Notes: a model not told the origin generated them from the sequence alone. A DNA stretch of 64,000 nucleotides from Burkholderia metallica (GCF_902832845.1 NZ_CADFDB010000006.1:124001-188000), one strand, 5' to 3'. Counted from the stretch's first letter, positions 1 through 9,938 are shown. A program made the numbers and translations.

Positions 1-128
1 GGGCCCGCGTGTCCCAAGCCGGGTACGGCGCCCGCAGGTACGCCGCACGCTGGTCGCGCAGCAGCGCCGTCAGCGCGTCGGCCGACGGCACGGCTTGCGG
101 GGCCAGTTCGGGCAGGTCGTTCTTCATG
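1..128 (-). CDS. aldehyde dehydrogenase, N-terminal fragment (coniferyl-aldehyde dehydrogenase-like)
   Basis: Only the first 42 codons are inside the window; the gene runs off the left edge. The start at 128 is preceded by a strong GGAGGAG ribosome site. The segment LLRDQRAAYLRAPYP resembles the N-terminus of coniferyl/aryl aldehyde dehydrogenases of the ALDH superfamily, which oxidise aldehydes to acids with NAD(P)+. It is divergent from a GMC alcohol oxidoreductase at 857, so an alcohol-aldehyde-acid pathway is a reasonable inference. No catalytic Cys or Glu region is visible, so the family call rests on the N-terminal motif and the neighbour. Confidence 0.55.
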
Positions 129-856
129 TCGTCTCCTCCAGTTGGGCCGGGCTGGTCGGCCGGCCGTCACGCCGCACGCGCACGCTCGGCGAGCGCGGCG
201 ACGCGGATCGGGGTGGTGCGTGTCGCGCGGCGCGAGGCCGGCTGCGACGGGTGCTCGAAAACCGGTTGAAGCGTGCAACGGGCGTCGCATCCGCGCGACG
301 GTGTGCGCATCCGCCAACCTGGCCGACACGCGCGGGCATGTCGCGCGAGACGATGGCCGACCGGCACGCGGTGCGGTGTCGCGCGCGCCTGCCGGGGCAC
401 CGAAGCAGGGCGGCGCGACGAGTCCGCCGAATCGTGCCGCAGCGCACTTCGCCGCTGCAGCGACAAACCGTCCAAACGGTCGGCGACGACGCAGGCCGTT
501 CGATTTCGATCGACTGCGCGCACGACGTCGAGCCTCTTCGCGCAGGCAGCCGTTTGAAATGAAATGCGGGTTGCGCGCATCGCATCCGGACCACCCGGTC
601 GGCACGCGGCCTGCAGAACCTGGCGCTGCATCGTCGTCACTCCCGTTTCGCGACGGCTCGGCTTCTCGTGGCCGGCACGTCGCGCAAAGCGAATCGATAC
701 ATCTTAAATTTAGTTCACGCGGGCGTTTAGAGGAATCGCTCTTGAATCGGCGCGCCGCGCGCGCGACCGCCATTCCTACAATGCCCGAACATTACAAGAG
801 GGGACGCGGTCGCGCGGCGATGCCGGGCGCCTTCCATGACACGAAGGAGACGTGAC
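129..856. other. 728-base intergenic region between divergent dehydrogenase genes
   Basis: No convincing gene is seen. Reading frames here are GC-rich artefacts with Arg/Ala-heavy translations. It must hold the divergent promoters for the aldehyde dehydrogenase and the GMC oxidoreductase. A short dyad ACCGT-CCAA-ACGGT lies at 467-480 and could be an operator half-site pair. The last 200 bases before 857 are less GC-rich (around 700-725), as expected for a promoter, but no clear -35/-10 pair with proper spacing was found. Confidence 0.5.
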
Positions 857-2497
857 ATGCAATACGACTACATCATCGTAGGCGGCGGTTCGGGCGGCTC
901 GAGCCTGGCCGGCCGGCTCGCCGATGCCTGCCCCGATGCGACGATCGCGCTGATCGAAGCCGGCTCGCATACGGAGCGCAACCTGCTCGTCAACATGCCG
1001 GTCGGCATCGCCGCGCTGGTGCCGTTCAAGCTCGGCACGAACTACGGCTACGAGACGGTGCCGCAGGCGGGCCTCGGCGGCCGGCGCGGCTACCAGCCGC
1101 GCGGGCGCGGGATGGGCGGCTCGAGCGCGATCAACGCGATGATCTACACGCGCGGCCATCCGGGCGACTACGACGAATGGGCGCAGCTCGGCGCGACGGG
1201 CTGGAGCTGGCAGGAGGTGCTGCCGTATTTCCGCCGCGCGGAAGGCAACGTGCGCGGCGCCGATGCATGGCATGGTGCGGACGGCCCGCTGTCGGTGTCG
1301 GATCTGCGCTTTCGCAATCCGTTCTCCGAACGATTCATCCAGGCCGCGCATGCGGCCGGCTATCCGCTGAACGACGATTTCAACGGCGCGACGCAGGAAG
1401 GCGTCGGCTTCTATCAGGTCACGCACCGCGACGGCTCGCGCTGCAGTGTTGCCCGCGCATACATCTACGGCCGCAACCGGCCGAACCTGCACGTGATCAC
1501 CGATGCGACGGTGCTGCGGGTGGTGTTCGAAGGCAAGCGCGCAGTCGGCGTCGCGCTTGCACGCAACGGGCGGGTCGAGACGCTCGACGCGCGTGCGGAA
1601 GTGATCCTGTCGGCCGGCGCGTTCAATTCGCCGCAACTGCTGATGTGCTCGGGGATCGGCCCGGCCGAGCAACTGCGTCGGCACGGGATCGCGGTCGTGC
1701 AGGATGCGCCGGACGTCGGCGCGAACCTGATCGACCATATCGATTTCATCATCAATACGCGCGTGAATTCGTCGGAGCTGGTCGGCGTGTGTCTGCGCGG
1801 ACTCGCGAAGATGGCGCCGGCGCTCGCGCGCTATTTCTCGAGCCGCACCGGAATGATGACGAGCAACGTCGCAGAGGCGGGCGGCTTCATCAAGAGCGAT
1901 CCGTCGCTGGAGCGCCCCGACCTGCAACTACATTTCTGCACGGCGCTCGTGGACGACCACAACCGCAAGATGCACTGGGGCTTCGGCTATTCGCTGCACG
2001 TGTGCGCGCTGCGGCCGTTCAGCCGCGGCACGGTGGCGCTCGCGAGCGGCGATGCGCGCGACGCGCCGCTGATCGATCCGCGCTTTTTCAGCGATGCGCG
2101 CGATCTCGACCTGCTCGTGCGCGGCACGCAGGCGATGCGCCGGATTCTGTCGCAGGCGCCGCTCGCGTCGCAGGGCGGGCGCGAGCTGTACACGCGGGCC
2201 GACCAGAGCGAGGCAGAGCTGCGCCAGACGATCGTCGAACATGCCGACACGATCTATCACCCGGTCGGCACCTGCCGGATGGGTTCGGATGCGCGCGCGG
2301 TCGTCGATCCGCAACTGCGCGTGCGCGGCGTCGAAGGGTTGCGCGTGGTGGATGCGTCGGTGATGCCGACGCTCGTCGGCGGGAACACGAATGCGCCGTC
2401 GGTGATGATCGGCGAACGCGCGGCGGACTTCATCGTCGCCGCGCGCAAGGGCACGGCGACGCGCGGCGAGGCAGCCGCGGCGGTGCACGGCCGCTGA
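857..2497 (+). CDS. GMC family FAD-dependent oxidoreductase (choline/alcohol dehydrogenase-like)
   Basis: 546 residues, the usual length for the glucose-methanol-choline family. The FAD dinucleotide-binding motif VGGGSGGSSLAGRL lies at about residues 8-21, GMC signature 1 (GRGMGGSSAINAM) near 83-95 and signature 2 (GAFNSPQLLMCSGIGP) near 253-268. The C-terminal active-site region has YHPVGTCRMG near 467 with the conserved His, and GNTNAPS near 508 with Asn as second catalytic residue. It should oxidise a primary alcohol to an aldehyde; the substrate cannot be read from sequence. Start chosen at 857 because AAGGAGA sits at 843-849; an in-frame ATG at 836 lies upstream of that site. Divergent from an aldehyde dehydrogenase that could take its product. 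Confidence 0.9.
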   Translation: MQYDYIIVGGGSGGSSLAGRLADACPDATIALIEAGSHTERNLLVNMPVGIAALVPFKLGTNYGYETVPQAGLGGRRGYQPRGRGMGGSSAINAMIYTRGHPGDYDEWAQLGATGWSWQEVLPYFRRAEGNVRGADAWHGADGPLSVSDLRFRNPFSERFIQAAHAAGYPLNDDFNGATQEGVGFYQVTHRDGSRCSVARAYIYGRNRPNLHVITDATVLRVVFEGKRAVGVALARNGRVETLDARAEVILSAGAFNSPQLLMCSGIGPAEQLRRHGIAVVQDAPDVGANLIDHIDFIINTRVNSSELVGVCLRGLAKMAPALARYFSSRTGMMTSNVAEAGGFIKSDPSLERPDLQLHFCTALVDDHNRKMHWGFGYSLHVCALRPFSRGTVALASGDARDAPLIDPRFFSDARDLDLLVRGTQAMRRILSQAPLASQGGRELYTRADQSEAELRQTIVEHADTIYHPVGTCRMGSDARAVVDPQLRVRGVEGLRVVDASVMPTLVGGNTNAPSVMIGERAADFIVAARKGTATRGEAAAAVHGR

Positions 2498-2524
2498 GCG
2501 GCGCGCGCACGGCGGCGATCATGC

Positions 2525-3883
2525 TCAGGCAAACGTATCGACGAGGCCGGCGCGGCTCACGCTCGCGGCGGCCGGTGCGGATTGCGCAGCGCCGGCCGGT
2601 GCCTCGACGGCTGACTGTCCGCCGTTCCCGCGCCGCGACGACGACTGGCCGCCGGCGAAGGTTTGCTGCGGGTTCTGTTGCTGCGACGCGAAGCCGCCGT
2701 CGCTGACGGTCGCGCTGCCGAGCCCGAGCCCGCCCGCTTCCATCGCCTCGCGCAGCTTCGGCAGCGCGGCTTCGACCGCTTCGCGCACTTGGGCGTGCTG
2801 CGACACGAACAGCGCGTGCGCGTTGTTGTCCGCGACGCGCAGCACGACCTGCAGCGGCCCGAGATCGGCCGGATTGAGCGTCAGCTCGGCGCTCTGCTGG
2901 TGCGCATTCGACAGGAACACGACCTTCTGACTCAGCGCGTCCGTCCAGTCAGGGGTGCCGACGTGGGGCGCGAGCACGTGCGCGTTCGCGGCGGCGATCG
3001 CCCCCGCGGCCGGCGACAGCTGCAGGTTCGCCTGTGCGGCGGCAGCGGCCGTCGCGCCGGCCGCGAGCGTCGCGCTGGCGGCCGGGTCCGTCGCGGCGCC
3101 GGCTGCCGCGAGCGCGTGCTGTTCTCCCGACTGCGCGTTCGCGCTGGCCTGCAGCGCCTGCGCGGCGGCCGGCGTCGGCGTTTGCTGGGTGGCAAGCGCG
3201 CCCTTCGCGTCGGCGAGCGTGCGGTCGAAGCTCGGCGCCTTCGGTGTCAGCGGTGCGGCGGCGCCGGTCGCTGCGGCGGAGGCCGGTGCGGACGCCGTCG
3301 CCGTCGCGCCGGTCGCGGGCATCGCGATCGCGCCCGCGCCGCCCGTCAGCCTGTCGAGCGCGGTTTGCAGCGCATCGCGGCCCGACGCCGGCGCGGCCGG
3401 CGGGGAGGCTGCGCTCGCGTCGCCGGTCGCGTGATCCGCCAGCGTGGCCGTGGCATCGGGCTGGCCGGACACGGCCGTCTTCTGCGCCGCGGCGGCGGCC
3501 GTTGCATCGGCCGGCGTCGCGTTGTCCGTGCGCGCCTGCAGTTGCGCCTGCAACGCCGCGGCGGCCGCGAGCGCGGCGGCGTCGGGGTTGGTGGCGGCGT
3601 TCGCGGTCGTATCGTCGTTCGCGTCGTCGTCATCGGCCGCGGACGGCTTCGTGCCGGCGGCCGGCTTCGACGCAGCCTGTTTCGGCGACGCATCCGGCAC
3701 GCCGGAGTTCGACGCGTCGTGACGCGTGGCGACGCTTTGCTTCAGCGTCTGCGCGAACGGGACGGCGGCCGTGGCGGTCGCTGCATCGTTGCCGGCGGCG
3801 CCGGACGCAGCCGCGCCGCGGGCGGCCTTGAGTGCTGTGCCGGCGGTGTCGAGCAGCGCGCCGAGCAGGGGCAGGGGAGGCAT
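2525..3883 (-). CDS. fliK: flagellar hook-length control protein FliK
   Basis: 452 residues. FliK is a secreted molecular ruler that stops hook growth and makes FlhB switch the export apparatus to filament substrates. Residues 1-300 are Ala/Thr/Pro-rich and low in complexity, as usual for FliK. The C-terminal Flg_hook domain begins near residue 305 (TPDWTDALSQKVVFL) and contains the hallmark LTLNPADLGPLQVVL, followed by a Gln/Ser-rich tail. The ATG at 3883 was chosen because sequence upstream of it is shadow coding. Last gene of the leftward fliF-fliG-fliH-fliI-fliJ-fliK cluster, 31 bases after fliJ. Confidence 0.93.
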   Translation of the reverse strand: MPPLPLLGALLDTAGTALKAARGAAASGAAGNDAATATAAVPFAQTLKQSVATRHDASNSGVPDASPKQAASKPAAGTKPSAADDDDANDDTTANAATNPDAAALAAAAALQAQLQARTDNATPADATAAAAAQKTAVSGQPDATATLADHATGDASAASPPAAPASGRDALQTALDRLTGGAGAIAMPATGATATASAPASAAATGAAAPLTPKAPSFDRTLADAKGALATQQTPTPAAAQALQASANAQSGEQHALAAAGAATDPAASATLAAGATAAAAAQANLQLSPAAGAIAAANAHVLAPHVGTPDWTDALSQKVVFLSNAHQQSAELTLNPADLGPLQVVLRVADNNAHALFVSQHAQVREAVEAALPKLREAMEAGGLGLGSATVSDGGFASQQQNPQQTFAGGQSSSRRGNGGQSAVEAPAGAAQSAPAAASVSRAGLVDTFA

Positions 3884-3914
3884 GGCGATTCTCTCGTTCG
3901 AATGCGGTGGTCGG

Positions 3915-4373
3915 TTACGACGAACGGGCCGCGTCGGCCCGCATGCGCAGGATCGTCGCGGCGTGTTCGTCGGCGTCGCGCTGTTCGCGCCGGGCGTCGC
4001 GCATCGCATCCTGCGCGGCGCCGCGCGCCTGCAGGATTTCGAACGAGCCGACGGTGCGTTTCTTCTGTTGCCAGTTCGGGCGGGCTTCGTCGATGCGGAC
4101 CTCCGCCGCGGCCAGCACGCTGCGCTGCTGCGCGATCGCGGCGTCGAGCGTGTCGATGAATGCCTGGAAATTGCGCCAGTTGCCGGCCGGCATCCCGTGC
4201 TGCGCGGATTGCGAGAAGCGCGCGTGGTATTCGTCGCGGTAGCGCAGCAGCGCGTCGAGCTGCTCGGCGGCCGCGGTGCGCTCGCGCTGCGCGGTGCCGA
4301 GCTGCTTCGCGGCGGAATCGAGATCCTCCTGCGCGCGATCGAGCAGCAACTGAAGCGGAAAGCCGTGTGCCAT
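3915..4373 (-). CDS. fliJ: flagellar export chaperone FliJ
   Basis: 152 residues, typical for FliJ, the coiled-coil protein that docks into the FliI hexamer like the gamma subunit of F-ATPase and couples it to the FlhA gate. MAHGFPLQLLLDRAQEDLD starts the protein, and nearly the whole length is predicted helical with dense Glu/Arg/Gln and Ala, in line with an antiparallel coiled coil. It starts 5 bases after the fliI stop, so it is almost certainly co-translated with fliI. No start better than the ATG at 4373 is visible. Confidence 0.92.
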   Translation of the reverse strand: MAHGFPLQLLLDRAQEDLDSAAKQLGTAQRERTAAAEQLDALLRYRDEYHARFSQSAQHGMPAGNWRNFQAFIDTLDAAIAQQRSVLAAAEVRIDEARPNWQQKKRTVGSFEILQARGAAQDAMRDARREQRDADEHAATILRMRADAARSS

Positions 4374-4378
4374 CGGGG

Positions 4379-5923
4379 TCAGCCTCCGTAAGCGTCGAAC
4401 AGCGCATCGAGCCCGGCGAGGCTCGACGCGAACGGCGCGCATTCGCGAAAGCCCTGCTGCAGGAACGCCTCGATGCGCGGATAGAGCGCGATCGCGCGGT
4501 CGAGCTGCGCGTCGCGGCCGGGCGCGTACGCGCCGACCGCGATCAGGTCGCGATTGCGCTGGTAGCGCGACAGCATCTGCTTGAACTGCCGGACGTGGTC
4601 GAGATGCGTTTCGTCGATCAGCGCGGTCATCGCGCGGCTGATCGACGCCTCGATGTCGATCGCCGGATAGTGGCCGGCCTCGGCGAGCGCGCGCGACAGC
4701 ACGATGTGGCCGTCGAGGATCGCGCGCGCCGAATCGGCGATCGGGTCCTGCTGGTCGTCGCCTTCGGTCAGCACCGTGTAGAACGCGGTGATCGAGCCGC
4801 CGCCTTCGGGCCCGTTGCCGGTGCGCTCGACGAGCGCGGGCAGCTTCGCGAACACCGACGGCGGGTAGCCCTTCGTCGCGGGCGGCTCGCCGATCGCCAG
4901 CGCGATCTCGCGCTGCGCCATCGCATAGCGTGTCAGCGAATCCATCAGCAGCAGCACGTGCTTGCCCTGGTCGCGGAAATACTCGGCGAGCGACGTCGCG
5001 TACGCGGCGCCCTGCATCCGCAGCAGCGGCGACACGTCGGCCGGCGCCGCGACGACGACCGAGCGCGCGAGCCCGTCCTCGCCGAGAATCTGTTCGATGA
5101 ATTCCTTCACTTCACGGCCGCGCTCGCCGATCAGCCCGATCACGATCACTTCCGCGCTCGTGTAGCGCGCCATCGTGCCGAGCAGTACCGACTTGCCGAC
5201 GCCGGAGCCCGCGAACAGGCCCATCCGCTGCCCGCGGCCGACGGTGAGCAGCGCGTTGATCGCGCGCACACCGACGTCGAGCACGTGGTGGATCGGTTCG
5301 CGCTCGAGCGGGTTGATCGACGGCGCCGACAGCGGCGCGTCGACCTTCGACGCGAGCGGGCCGAGGCCGTCGAGCGGGCGCCCCGACGCGTCGACGACGC
5401 GCCCGAGCATTTCCCAGCCGACCGGCAGGCGCTTGGCGCCCGCGAGCGGATCGGTGACGGGCGCGCTTTCGCGCGGCCACACGCGCGCGCCGGGCAGCAC
5501 GCCGGCGACGTCGGTGGTCGGCATCAGGAACAGGCGATCGCCGGCGAAGCCGACGACTTCGGCTTCCGCGTGCGACAGCGTGCTGCCGGGCGGCAGTTCG
5601 ATCGTGCATTCGGCGCCGACCGACAGGCGCAGCCCGATCGCCTCGAGCACGAGGCCGGCTGCGCGCGTCAGGCGCCCGCACGGCCGCAGCGGCAGCGCGC
5701 GGTGGCTGCGTGCGGCGAGCCCGTTCAGGTGGGTGCGCCAGTGTGCGAGATGCGGATTGTGCGGCGCGCGCGGCGCGGCGCCGTCGGCCGCTGCCGCGGC
5801 GGCGTGCCGGCGCGGGTCTCGTGCGCTGTCGCGCGCGGCGTCCGGGCCGAACGACGCGAGCGCGAGTTCGCGCTCGAGCGGCGTCATGCCGTCGTGCGCG
5901 AGCGAATCGGGCGTGGGCGTCAC
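4379..5923 (-). CDS. fliI: flagellum-specific ATP synthase FliI
   Basis: About 514 residues. FliI is the hexameric ATPase of flagellar type III export, related to F1 beta. Walker A (GSGVGKS) lies near residues 239-245, and the Walker B/catalytic segment [17 protein letters not shown] is plain, followed by the type III ATPase signature region ([18 protein letters not shown]). The start is ambiguous: GTG codons at 5926 and 5923 overlap the fliH stop as GTGA, which suits translational coupling; an ATG at 5887 (MTPLEREL) would give 502 residues. Sits between fliH and fliJ, whose products bind it. Confidence 0.93.
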   Translation of the reverse strand: MTPTPDSLAHDGMTPLERELALASFGPDAARDSARDPRRHAAAAAADGAAPRAPHNPHLAHWRTHLNGLAARSHRALPLRPCGRLTRAAGLVLEAIGLRLSVGAECTIELPPGSTLSHAEAEVVGFAGDRLFLMPTTDVAGVLPGARVWPRESAPVTDPLAGAKRLPVGWEMLGRVVDASGRPLDGLGPLASKVDAPLSAPSINPLEREPIHHVLDVGVRAINALLTVGRGQRMGLFAGSGVGKSVLLGTMARYTSAEVIVIGLIGERGREVKEFIEQILGEDGLARSVVVAAPADVSPLLRMQGAAYATSLAEYFRDQGKHVLLLMDSLTRYAMAQREIALAIGEPPATKGYPPSVFAKLPALVERTGNGPEGGGSITAFYTVLTEGDDQQDPIADSARAILDGHIVLSRALAEAGHYPAIDIEASISRAMTALIDETHLDHVRQFKQMLSRYQRNRDLIAVGAYAPGRDAQLDRAIALYPRIEAFLQQGFRECAPFASSLAGLDALFDAYGG

Positions 5924-6603
5924 CACGTGCTCACCTTGCCGATCGCGGCGGCGACGCGCTGCCAGCGGGTGGGCAGCGTCGCGTCGACCTCGCCGGTCGC
6001 GGCGTGCGCGCGGCAGCCGCCGCGCTCGATCGACGCGTCGGTGCGCACGTTCCAGCCGAGCGCATCGAGATCGTCCTGCAGATACGCTTCGACGACGGGC
6101 AGGTCGGCCGGATTCACCGCGAGATGCGGCGCCCCGGACAGCGCGGGTTCGGCCGCGAGCACGTCGCGCACGGCGGCCACCAGCGCGGCCGGGTCGTGCT
6201 TCACGTGCTGGCGCACGACTTGCTGCGCGATGTCGAGCGCGAGTTGCGCGAGGTCGGCGGCCAGATCGTGTTCGACGCTCGACACGGCCTCGCGGAACGA
6301 CGCGGCGAGCGCCGCGAGCTGCGCGGCCTGTTCGCGCGCGTCGGCCCGGCCGGCCTCGAAACCCTGTTCGCGGCCCTGCTCGAAACCGGCCTGGTAGCCG
6401 AGCGCGTGGCCTTCGGCGTGGCCGGCCGCATGGCCTTCGGCGTGCGCGGCGTCGCGCACGCGCTGCAGATCCGCGGCGAGCGCGGCGGCGGCCGCTGCCG
6501 CGTCGTCGGGCGGCGGCGGGGGCGGCGGCGGGTCGAACGACGCCATCTCCCACCGCTGGTACGCGGTGAGGGTGCCCGCGCGATCGCTCGCCGAATCAGA
6601 CAT
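5920..6603 (-). CDS. fliH: flagellar assembly protein FliH
   Basis: 227 residues. FliH forms a dimer that binds the FliI N-terminus, restrains its ATPase and links it to the C-ring. The N-terminus carries a run of eight prolines (about residues 26-33) and an Ala stretch. Next comes a chain of Gly-xxx-Gly repeats ([19 protein letters not shown] and onward to FEAGR, about residues 55-85), the helix-packing pattern typical of FliH. The C-terminal half contains the ATP-synthase delta-like region. Start at 6603 overlaps the fliG stop by 8 bases, and its stop overlaps the fliI start. Confidence 0.92.
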   Translation of the reverse strand: MSDSASDRAGTLTAYQRWEMASFDPPPPPPPPDDAAAAAAALAADLQRVRDAAHAEGHAAGHAEGHALGYQAGFEQGREQGFEAGRADAREQAAQLAALAASFREAVSSVEHDLAADLAQLALDIAQQVVRQHVKHDPAALVAAVRDVLAAEPALSGAPHLAVNPADLPVVEAYLQDDLDALGWNVRTDASIERGGCRAHAATGEVDATLPTRWQRVAAAIGKVSTW

Positions 6604-7591
6604 ACGCGTCTTCCGCCTTGCCGCCGATCGCGATCGCGCCGCTCTCGGCCAGGTTGCGCACGATCTGCAGGATGCGGCGCTGCTGCGTCTCGACTTCGGA
6701 CACGCGCACCGGGCCGCGCGCGTCGAGATCCTCGGCGAGCAGTTCGGCCGCGCGCTGCGACATGTTCGCGAGGAACTTCTGGCGCAGCGCGGGCGGCGCG
6801 CCCTTCAGCGCGATGATCAGCGTTTCCGACTCGACTTCCTTGAGCACCATCTGGATCGCGCGATCCTCGAGGTCGAGCAGGTTCTCGAACACGAACATCT
6901 GATCGACGATCTTCTGCGCGAGATCGGCATCGTACTGGCGCACGCTCTCCAGCACGCCTTCCTCGTGCACGCTCGTCATGAAGTTCAGGATCTCGGCCGC
7001 GGTGCGGATGCCGCCCATCGGGCTGCGCTTCAGGTTGTCGCTGCCGGACAGCAGGCCCGTCAGCACGTCGTCGAGTTCGCGCAGCGCGGCCGGCTGGATG
7101 CCGTCGAGCGTCGCGATCCGCAGCATCACGTCGTTGCGCAGCCGCTCGGTGAAGCACGACGCGATCTCGGACGCCTGGTCGCGGTCGAGATGCACGAGGA
7201 TCGTCGCGATGATCTGCGGATGCTCGTTCTTGATCAGTTCGGCCACCGCGCCCGAGTCCATCCACTTCAGGCCCTCGATGCCGCTCGTGTCGCTGCCCTG
7301 CAGGATGCGGTCGATCAGCACGCCGGCCTTGTCCTCGCCGAGCGCCTTGGTCAGCACCGAACGGATGTACTCGCTCGAATCGAGCGACAGCGCGGTGTGC
7401 TGCTCGGCTTCCTTCGCGAACTCCTGCAGCACGTCCTCGACCTGCTCGCGCGTGACGTTCTTCAGCGCGGCCATCGCGGCGCCGATCTTCTGGACCTCGC
7501 GCGGCGCGAGGAACTTGAATACCTGCGCGGCCTCTTCCTCGCCGATCGACATCAGCAGGAGCGCGCTCTTGGTCAAGCCTTCAGCGTTCAT
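6596..7591 (-). CDS. fliG: flagellar motor switch protein FliG
   Basis: 331 residues, full family length. FliG sits on the MS ring, takes torque from MotA and switches rotation with FliM/FliN. MNAEGLTKSALLLMSIGEE is the classic FliG start. The middle-domain EHPQ motif (KNEHPQIIATILVHLD) lies near residues 125-140, and the C-terminal charged torque helix region (LEDRAIQMVLKEVES) near 275-290. Start at 7591 lies inside the end of fliF (11-base overlap) and the stop overlaps fliH, so fliF-fliG-fliH-fliI are tightly coupled. Confidence 0.95.
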   Translation of the reverse strand: MNAEGLTKSALLLMSIGEEEAAQVFKFLAPREVQKIGAAMAALKNVTREQVEDVLQEFAKEAEQHTALSLDSSEYIRSVLTKALGEDKAGVLIDRILQGSDTSGIEGLKWMDSGAVAELIKNEHPQIIATILVHLDRDQASEIASCFTERLRNDVMLRIATLDGIQPAALRELDDVLTGLLSGSDNLKRSPMGGIRTAAEILNFMTSVHEEGVLESVRQYDADLAQKIVDQMFVFENLLDLEDRAIQMVLKEVESETLIIALKGAPPALRQKFLANMSQRAAELLAEDLDARGPVRVSEVETQQRRILQIVRNLAESGAIAIGGKAEDAYV

Positions 7592-9344
7592 CGGACACCC
7601 AGTTCTTCACGACGGTGGCGACGATCTTCGGATCCTGGCGGGCGATCGTGCGCGCGTAGTCGAGGTTGCGTTCGTAACGGTTCTTTTCGCTCTCGAAACC
7701 GAGCAGCAGCGCGTCGGGCTCCTCGGCCTTCTCCGGCGCCGGTAGGCCGTCGAGCGCGACCGGGTCTTCCGGCGCGGCGAGCGCCGGCGCGGCCGGCTCG
7801 GGCGGCGGGAAGGCGCGGCGCATCGCCGGGCGCACGAACATGAAGTAGAGCGCCGCCGCGGCCGCCGCGATGCCGAGCCATTTCGCGGCTTCCTTCGCCA
7901 TCGCGATCATGTCGGGCTGGCGCCACCACGGCAGGTCGGCGTACGGATCGCTCGCGGTCGAGAACGCGCTGTTCACGACGTTCACCGAGTCGCCGCGCTT
8001 CTCGTCGTAGCCCATCGCGTCCTTCACGAGCTGTTCGACCTGCGCGAGCTTCGCGGGCGGCAGCGGCTGCATCGTCACGTGGCCCTTCGCGTCGGCGACC
8101 GGCTGGTAGTTGACGACGACCGCGACCGACAGCCGCTTCACGCTGCCCATCGGCTGCTCGAGATGGCGGATCGTCTTGTCGACTTCGTAGTTGGTCGTCT
8201 GGTCCTTGCGGTCGCTCACCGGGGTGGTCTGCGGCGCGTTCTGGCCGTTGCCGGCGACGATCGGCGCGGACGCAGGCTGCGGCGGCGTGTTCGACAGCGC
8301 ACCCGGCACGCCCGACGCGCCGCCCTGCGCGAGCTCGGTCGAGCTGCTGGTCTGCTGGCTGCGGATCGCGGCCTGCTGCGGCGTGCCGTTCGGGCCGTAG
8401 CTTTCCGACGTCTGCTCGATCTTCGAGAAATCGAGGTCCGCGCTGACCTGCGAGCGCGCGTTGCCCGCGCCGAAGATCGGCGCGAGGATCGCGTCGATGC
8501 GCTTCTGCGTGTTGTGCTCGACCTGCTGCACGTATTTGAGCTGGCTCGCGTCGAGGCCGGAGGCCGACGCGGTCTGGGTCAGCAGGTTGCCGTCCTGGTC
8601 GACGATCGTCACGTTCTTCGCGGGCATGTCGGGCACGCCGGACGACACCATCCGCGTGATCGCCTGCACCTGGCCCTCGTCGAGCACGCGGCCCGGGTAG
8701 AGGTCGACGAACACCGACGCGCTCGGCGCTTCCTTGTCGCGCACGAACACCGACGGCTTCGGGATCGCGAGATGCACGCGCGCGCCGCGCACGGCGTTGA
8801 TCGATTCGATGGTACGCTGCAGCTCGCCTTCGAGCGCGCGCTGGTAGTTGATCTGCTCGGCGAACTGGCTGATGCCGAATTTCTGGTTGTCCATCAGCTC
8901 GAAGCCGACCGAGCCGCCCTTCGGCAGCCCCATCGCGGCGAGCTTCAGGCGCGTTTCGTGCACCTGGCTCGACGGTACGAGGATCGCGCCGCCGGCATCG
9001 GCGAACTTGTAGGGAACGTTTGCCTGCTGGAGCGCGGCGATGATCGCGCCGCCGTCGCGGTCCGACAGGTTGCTGTACAGCACGCGATAGTCGGGCGCGC
9101 GGCTCCACAGCACGAGCGCGGTGATCACGGCGACCGCGAACGCGACGGCGATCACGAACGGCAGCTTCGGGTTGCCCTTCATCCGCGAGATGCCGGGAAT
9201 GCGTTCCGCGAAGCCGCCCAGCCCGAAGTCTGCGCCTGCGCCACCCGCGCCCGGCAGCGCGGCGGCCGCGGCGGCGCCGGGCGCCGGGCTGGCGAGGCCC
9301 GCGCGGGCGTCTGGGTTGATCAGCGAGTTGGCCTGCGAATCCAT
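7581..9344 (-). CDS. fliF: flagellar MS-ring protein FliF
   Basis: 587 residues. FliF forms the MS ring in the inner membrane, the base on which the switch and export gate assemble. A first membrane helix lies about residues 61-80 (LPFVIAVAFAVAVITALVLW) and a second near 480-500, with the periplasmic YscJ/FliF ring-building domains between (DGGAIIAALQQANVPYKF is typical). The C-terminal cytoplasmic tail binds FliG. The N-terminal 50 residues are Ala/Gly/Pro-rich. Start at 9344 (MDSQANSLIN); leftward longer frames are shadows. First gene of the leftward operon, divergent from fliE. Confidence 0.95.
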   Translation of the reverse strand: MDSQANSLINPDARAGLASPAPGAAAAAALPGAGGAGADFGLGGFAERIPGISRMKGNPKLPFVIAVAFAVAVITALVLWSRAPDYRVLYSNLSDRDGGAIIAALQQANVPYKFADAGGAILVPSSQVHETRLKLAAMGLPKGGSVGFELMDNQKFGISQFAEQINYQRALEGELQRTIESINAVRGARVHLAIPKPSVFVRDKEAPSASVFVDLYPGRVLDEGQVQAITRMVSSGVPDMPAKNVTIVDQDGNLLTQTASASGLDASQLKYVQQVEHNTQKRIDAILAPIFGAGNARSQVSADLDFSKIEQTSESYGPNGTPQQAAIRSQQTSSSTELAQGGASGVPGALSNTPPQPASAPIVAGNGQNAPQTTPVSDRKDQTTNYEVDKTIRHLEQPMGSVKRLSVAVVVNYQPVADAKGHVTMQPLPPAKLAQVEQLVKDAMGYDEKRGDSVNVVNSAFSTASDPYADLPWWRQPDMIAMAKEAAKWLGIAAAAAALYFMFVRPAMRRAFPPPEPAAPALAAPEDPVALDGLPAPEKAEEPDALLLGFESEKNRYERNLDYARTIARQDPKIVATVVKNWVSDER

Positions 9345-9593
9345 GCGTCGAGTTTCTCCGGAGCGGGACGACTGAGCTCGCTCGGACGAGCGGGCGGACA
9401 ATGACACGATGCGATTATCGTGACCCGGGCCGCACTCCGATCGACCGAAAAGAACGGGGTTTCCCCCGTACTTTCTCGGCTTTGACGCGCGGCGCGCTGC
9501 TATCCTTTTTCGGAATCCGGCATGGCGCGCGTGGTGCGGCGCCGGCGGATCTCCCGGCACGTCCGGGTCTCTTCTCTCGGTTTTGGGGACAGC
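9345..9593. promoter_or_regulatory. divergent fliF/fliE promoter region
   Basis: 249 bases between two divergent early flagellar genes, so it must hold both promoters, which in related bacteria are FlhDC-dependent. A perfect short dyad ACGGGG-TTTC-CCCCGT sits at 9454-9469, near the middle. No FliA-type promoter is seen, consistent with early-class genes. The exact activator site cannot be set from one sequence. Confidence 0.45.
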
Positions 9594-9938
9594 ATGGCTG
9601 CGAACGTCAGCGGAATCGGTTCGGTGTTGCAACAGATGCAGTCGATGGCCGCGCAGGCGTCCGGCGGCGTCGCGAGCCCGACGGCGGCGCTGGCCGGCTC
9701 GGGCGCGGCGACGGCCGGCACGTTCGCGAGCGCGATGAAGGCGTCGCTCGACAAGATCAGCGGCGACCAGCAGCACGCGCTCGGCGAGGCGCAGGCGTTC
9801 GAGGTCGGCGCGCCGAACGTGTCGCTCAACGACGTGATGGTCGACATGCAGAAAGCCAACATCGGCTTCCAGTTCGGGCTCCAGGTCCGCAACAAGCTCG
9901 TGAGCGCTTACAACGACATCATGCAGATGTCGGTGTGA
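9594..9938 (+). CDS. fliE: flagellar hook-basal body protein FliE
   Basis: 114 residues. FliE joins the MS ring to the proximal rod and is the first rod-type export substrate. The C-terminal segment [20 protein letters not shown] is the conserved FliE signature, ending in [17 protein letters not shown], a full family C-terminus. The start at 9594 ([12 protein letters not shown]) was chosen over an in-frame ATG at 9522 because the conserved protein begins there. Divergent from fliF. Confidence 0.94.
   Translation: MAANVSGIGSVLQQMQSMAAQASGGVASPTAALAGSGAATAGTFASAMKASLDKISGDQQHALGEAQAFEVGAPNVSLNDVMVDMQKANIGFQFGLQVRNKLVSAYNDIMQMSV

Noticed and set aside
129-856. Sigma-54 promoter in the dehydrogenase gap
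   Set aside because: GG-N10-GC look-alikes are frequent in such GC-rich DNA and none had the full TGGCAC/TTGC pattern.
836-856. Upstream ATG as start of the GMC oxidoreductase
   Set aside because: It precedes the ribosome site at 843-849 and would add an Arg-rich leader before the FAD motif.
1177-2706. Long plus-strand frame overlapping the GMC gene
   Set aside because: Out-of-frame shadow; the GMC frame has all family motifs.
4160-6397. Open frame of 745 codons on the plus strand opposite fliI/fliH
   Set aside because: Arg/Ala-rich translation without motifs, fully antisense to clear flagellar genes; a typical high-GC shadow frame.
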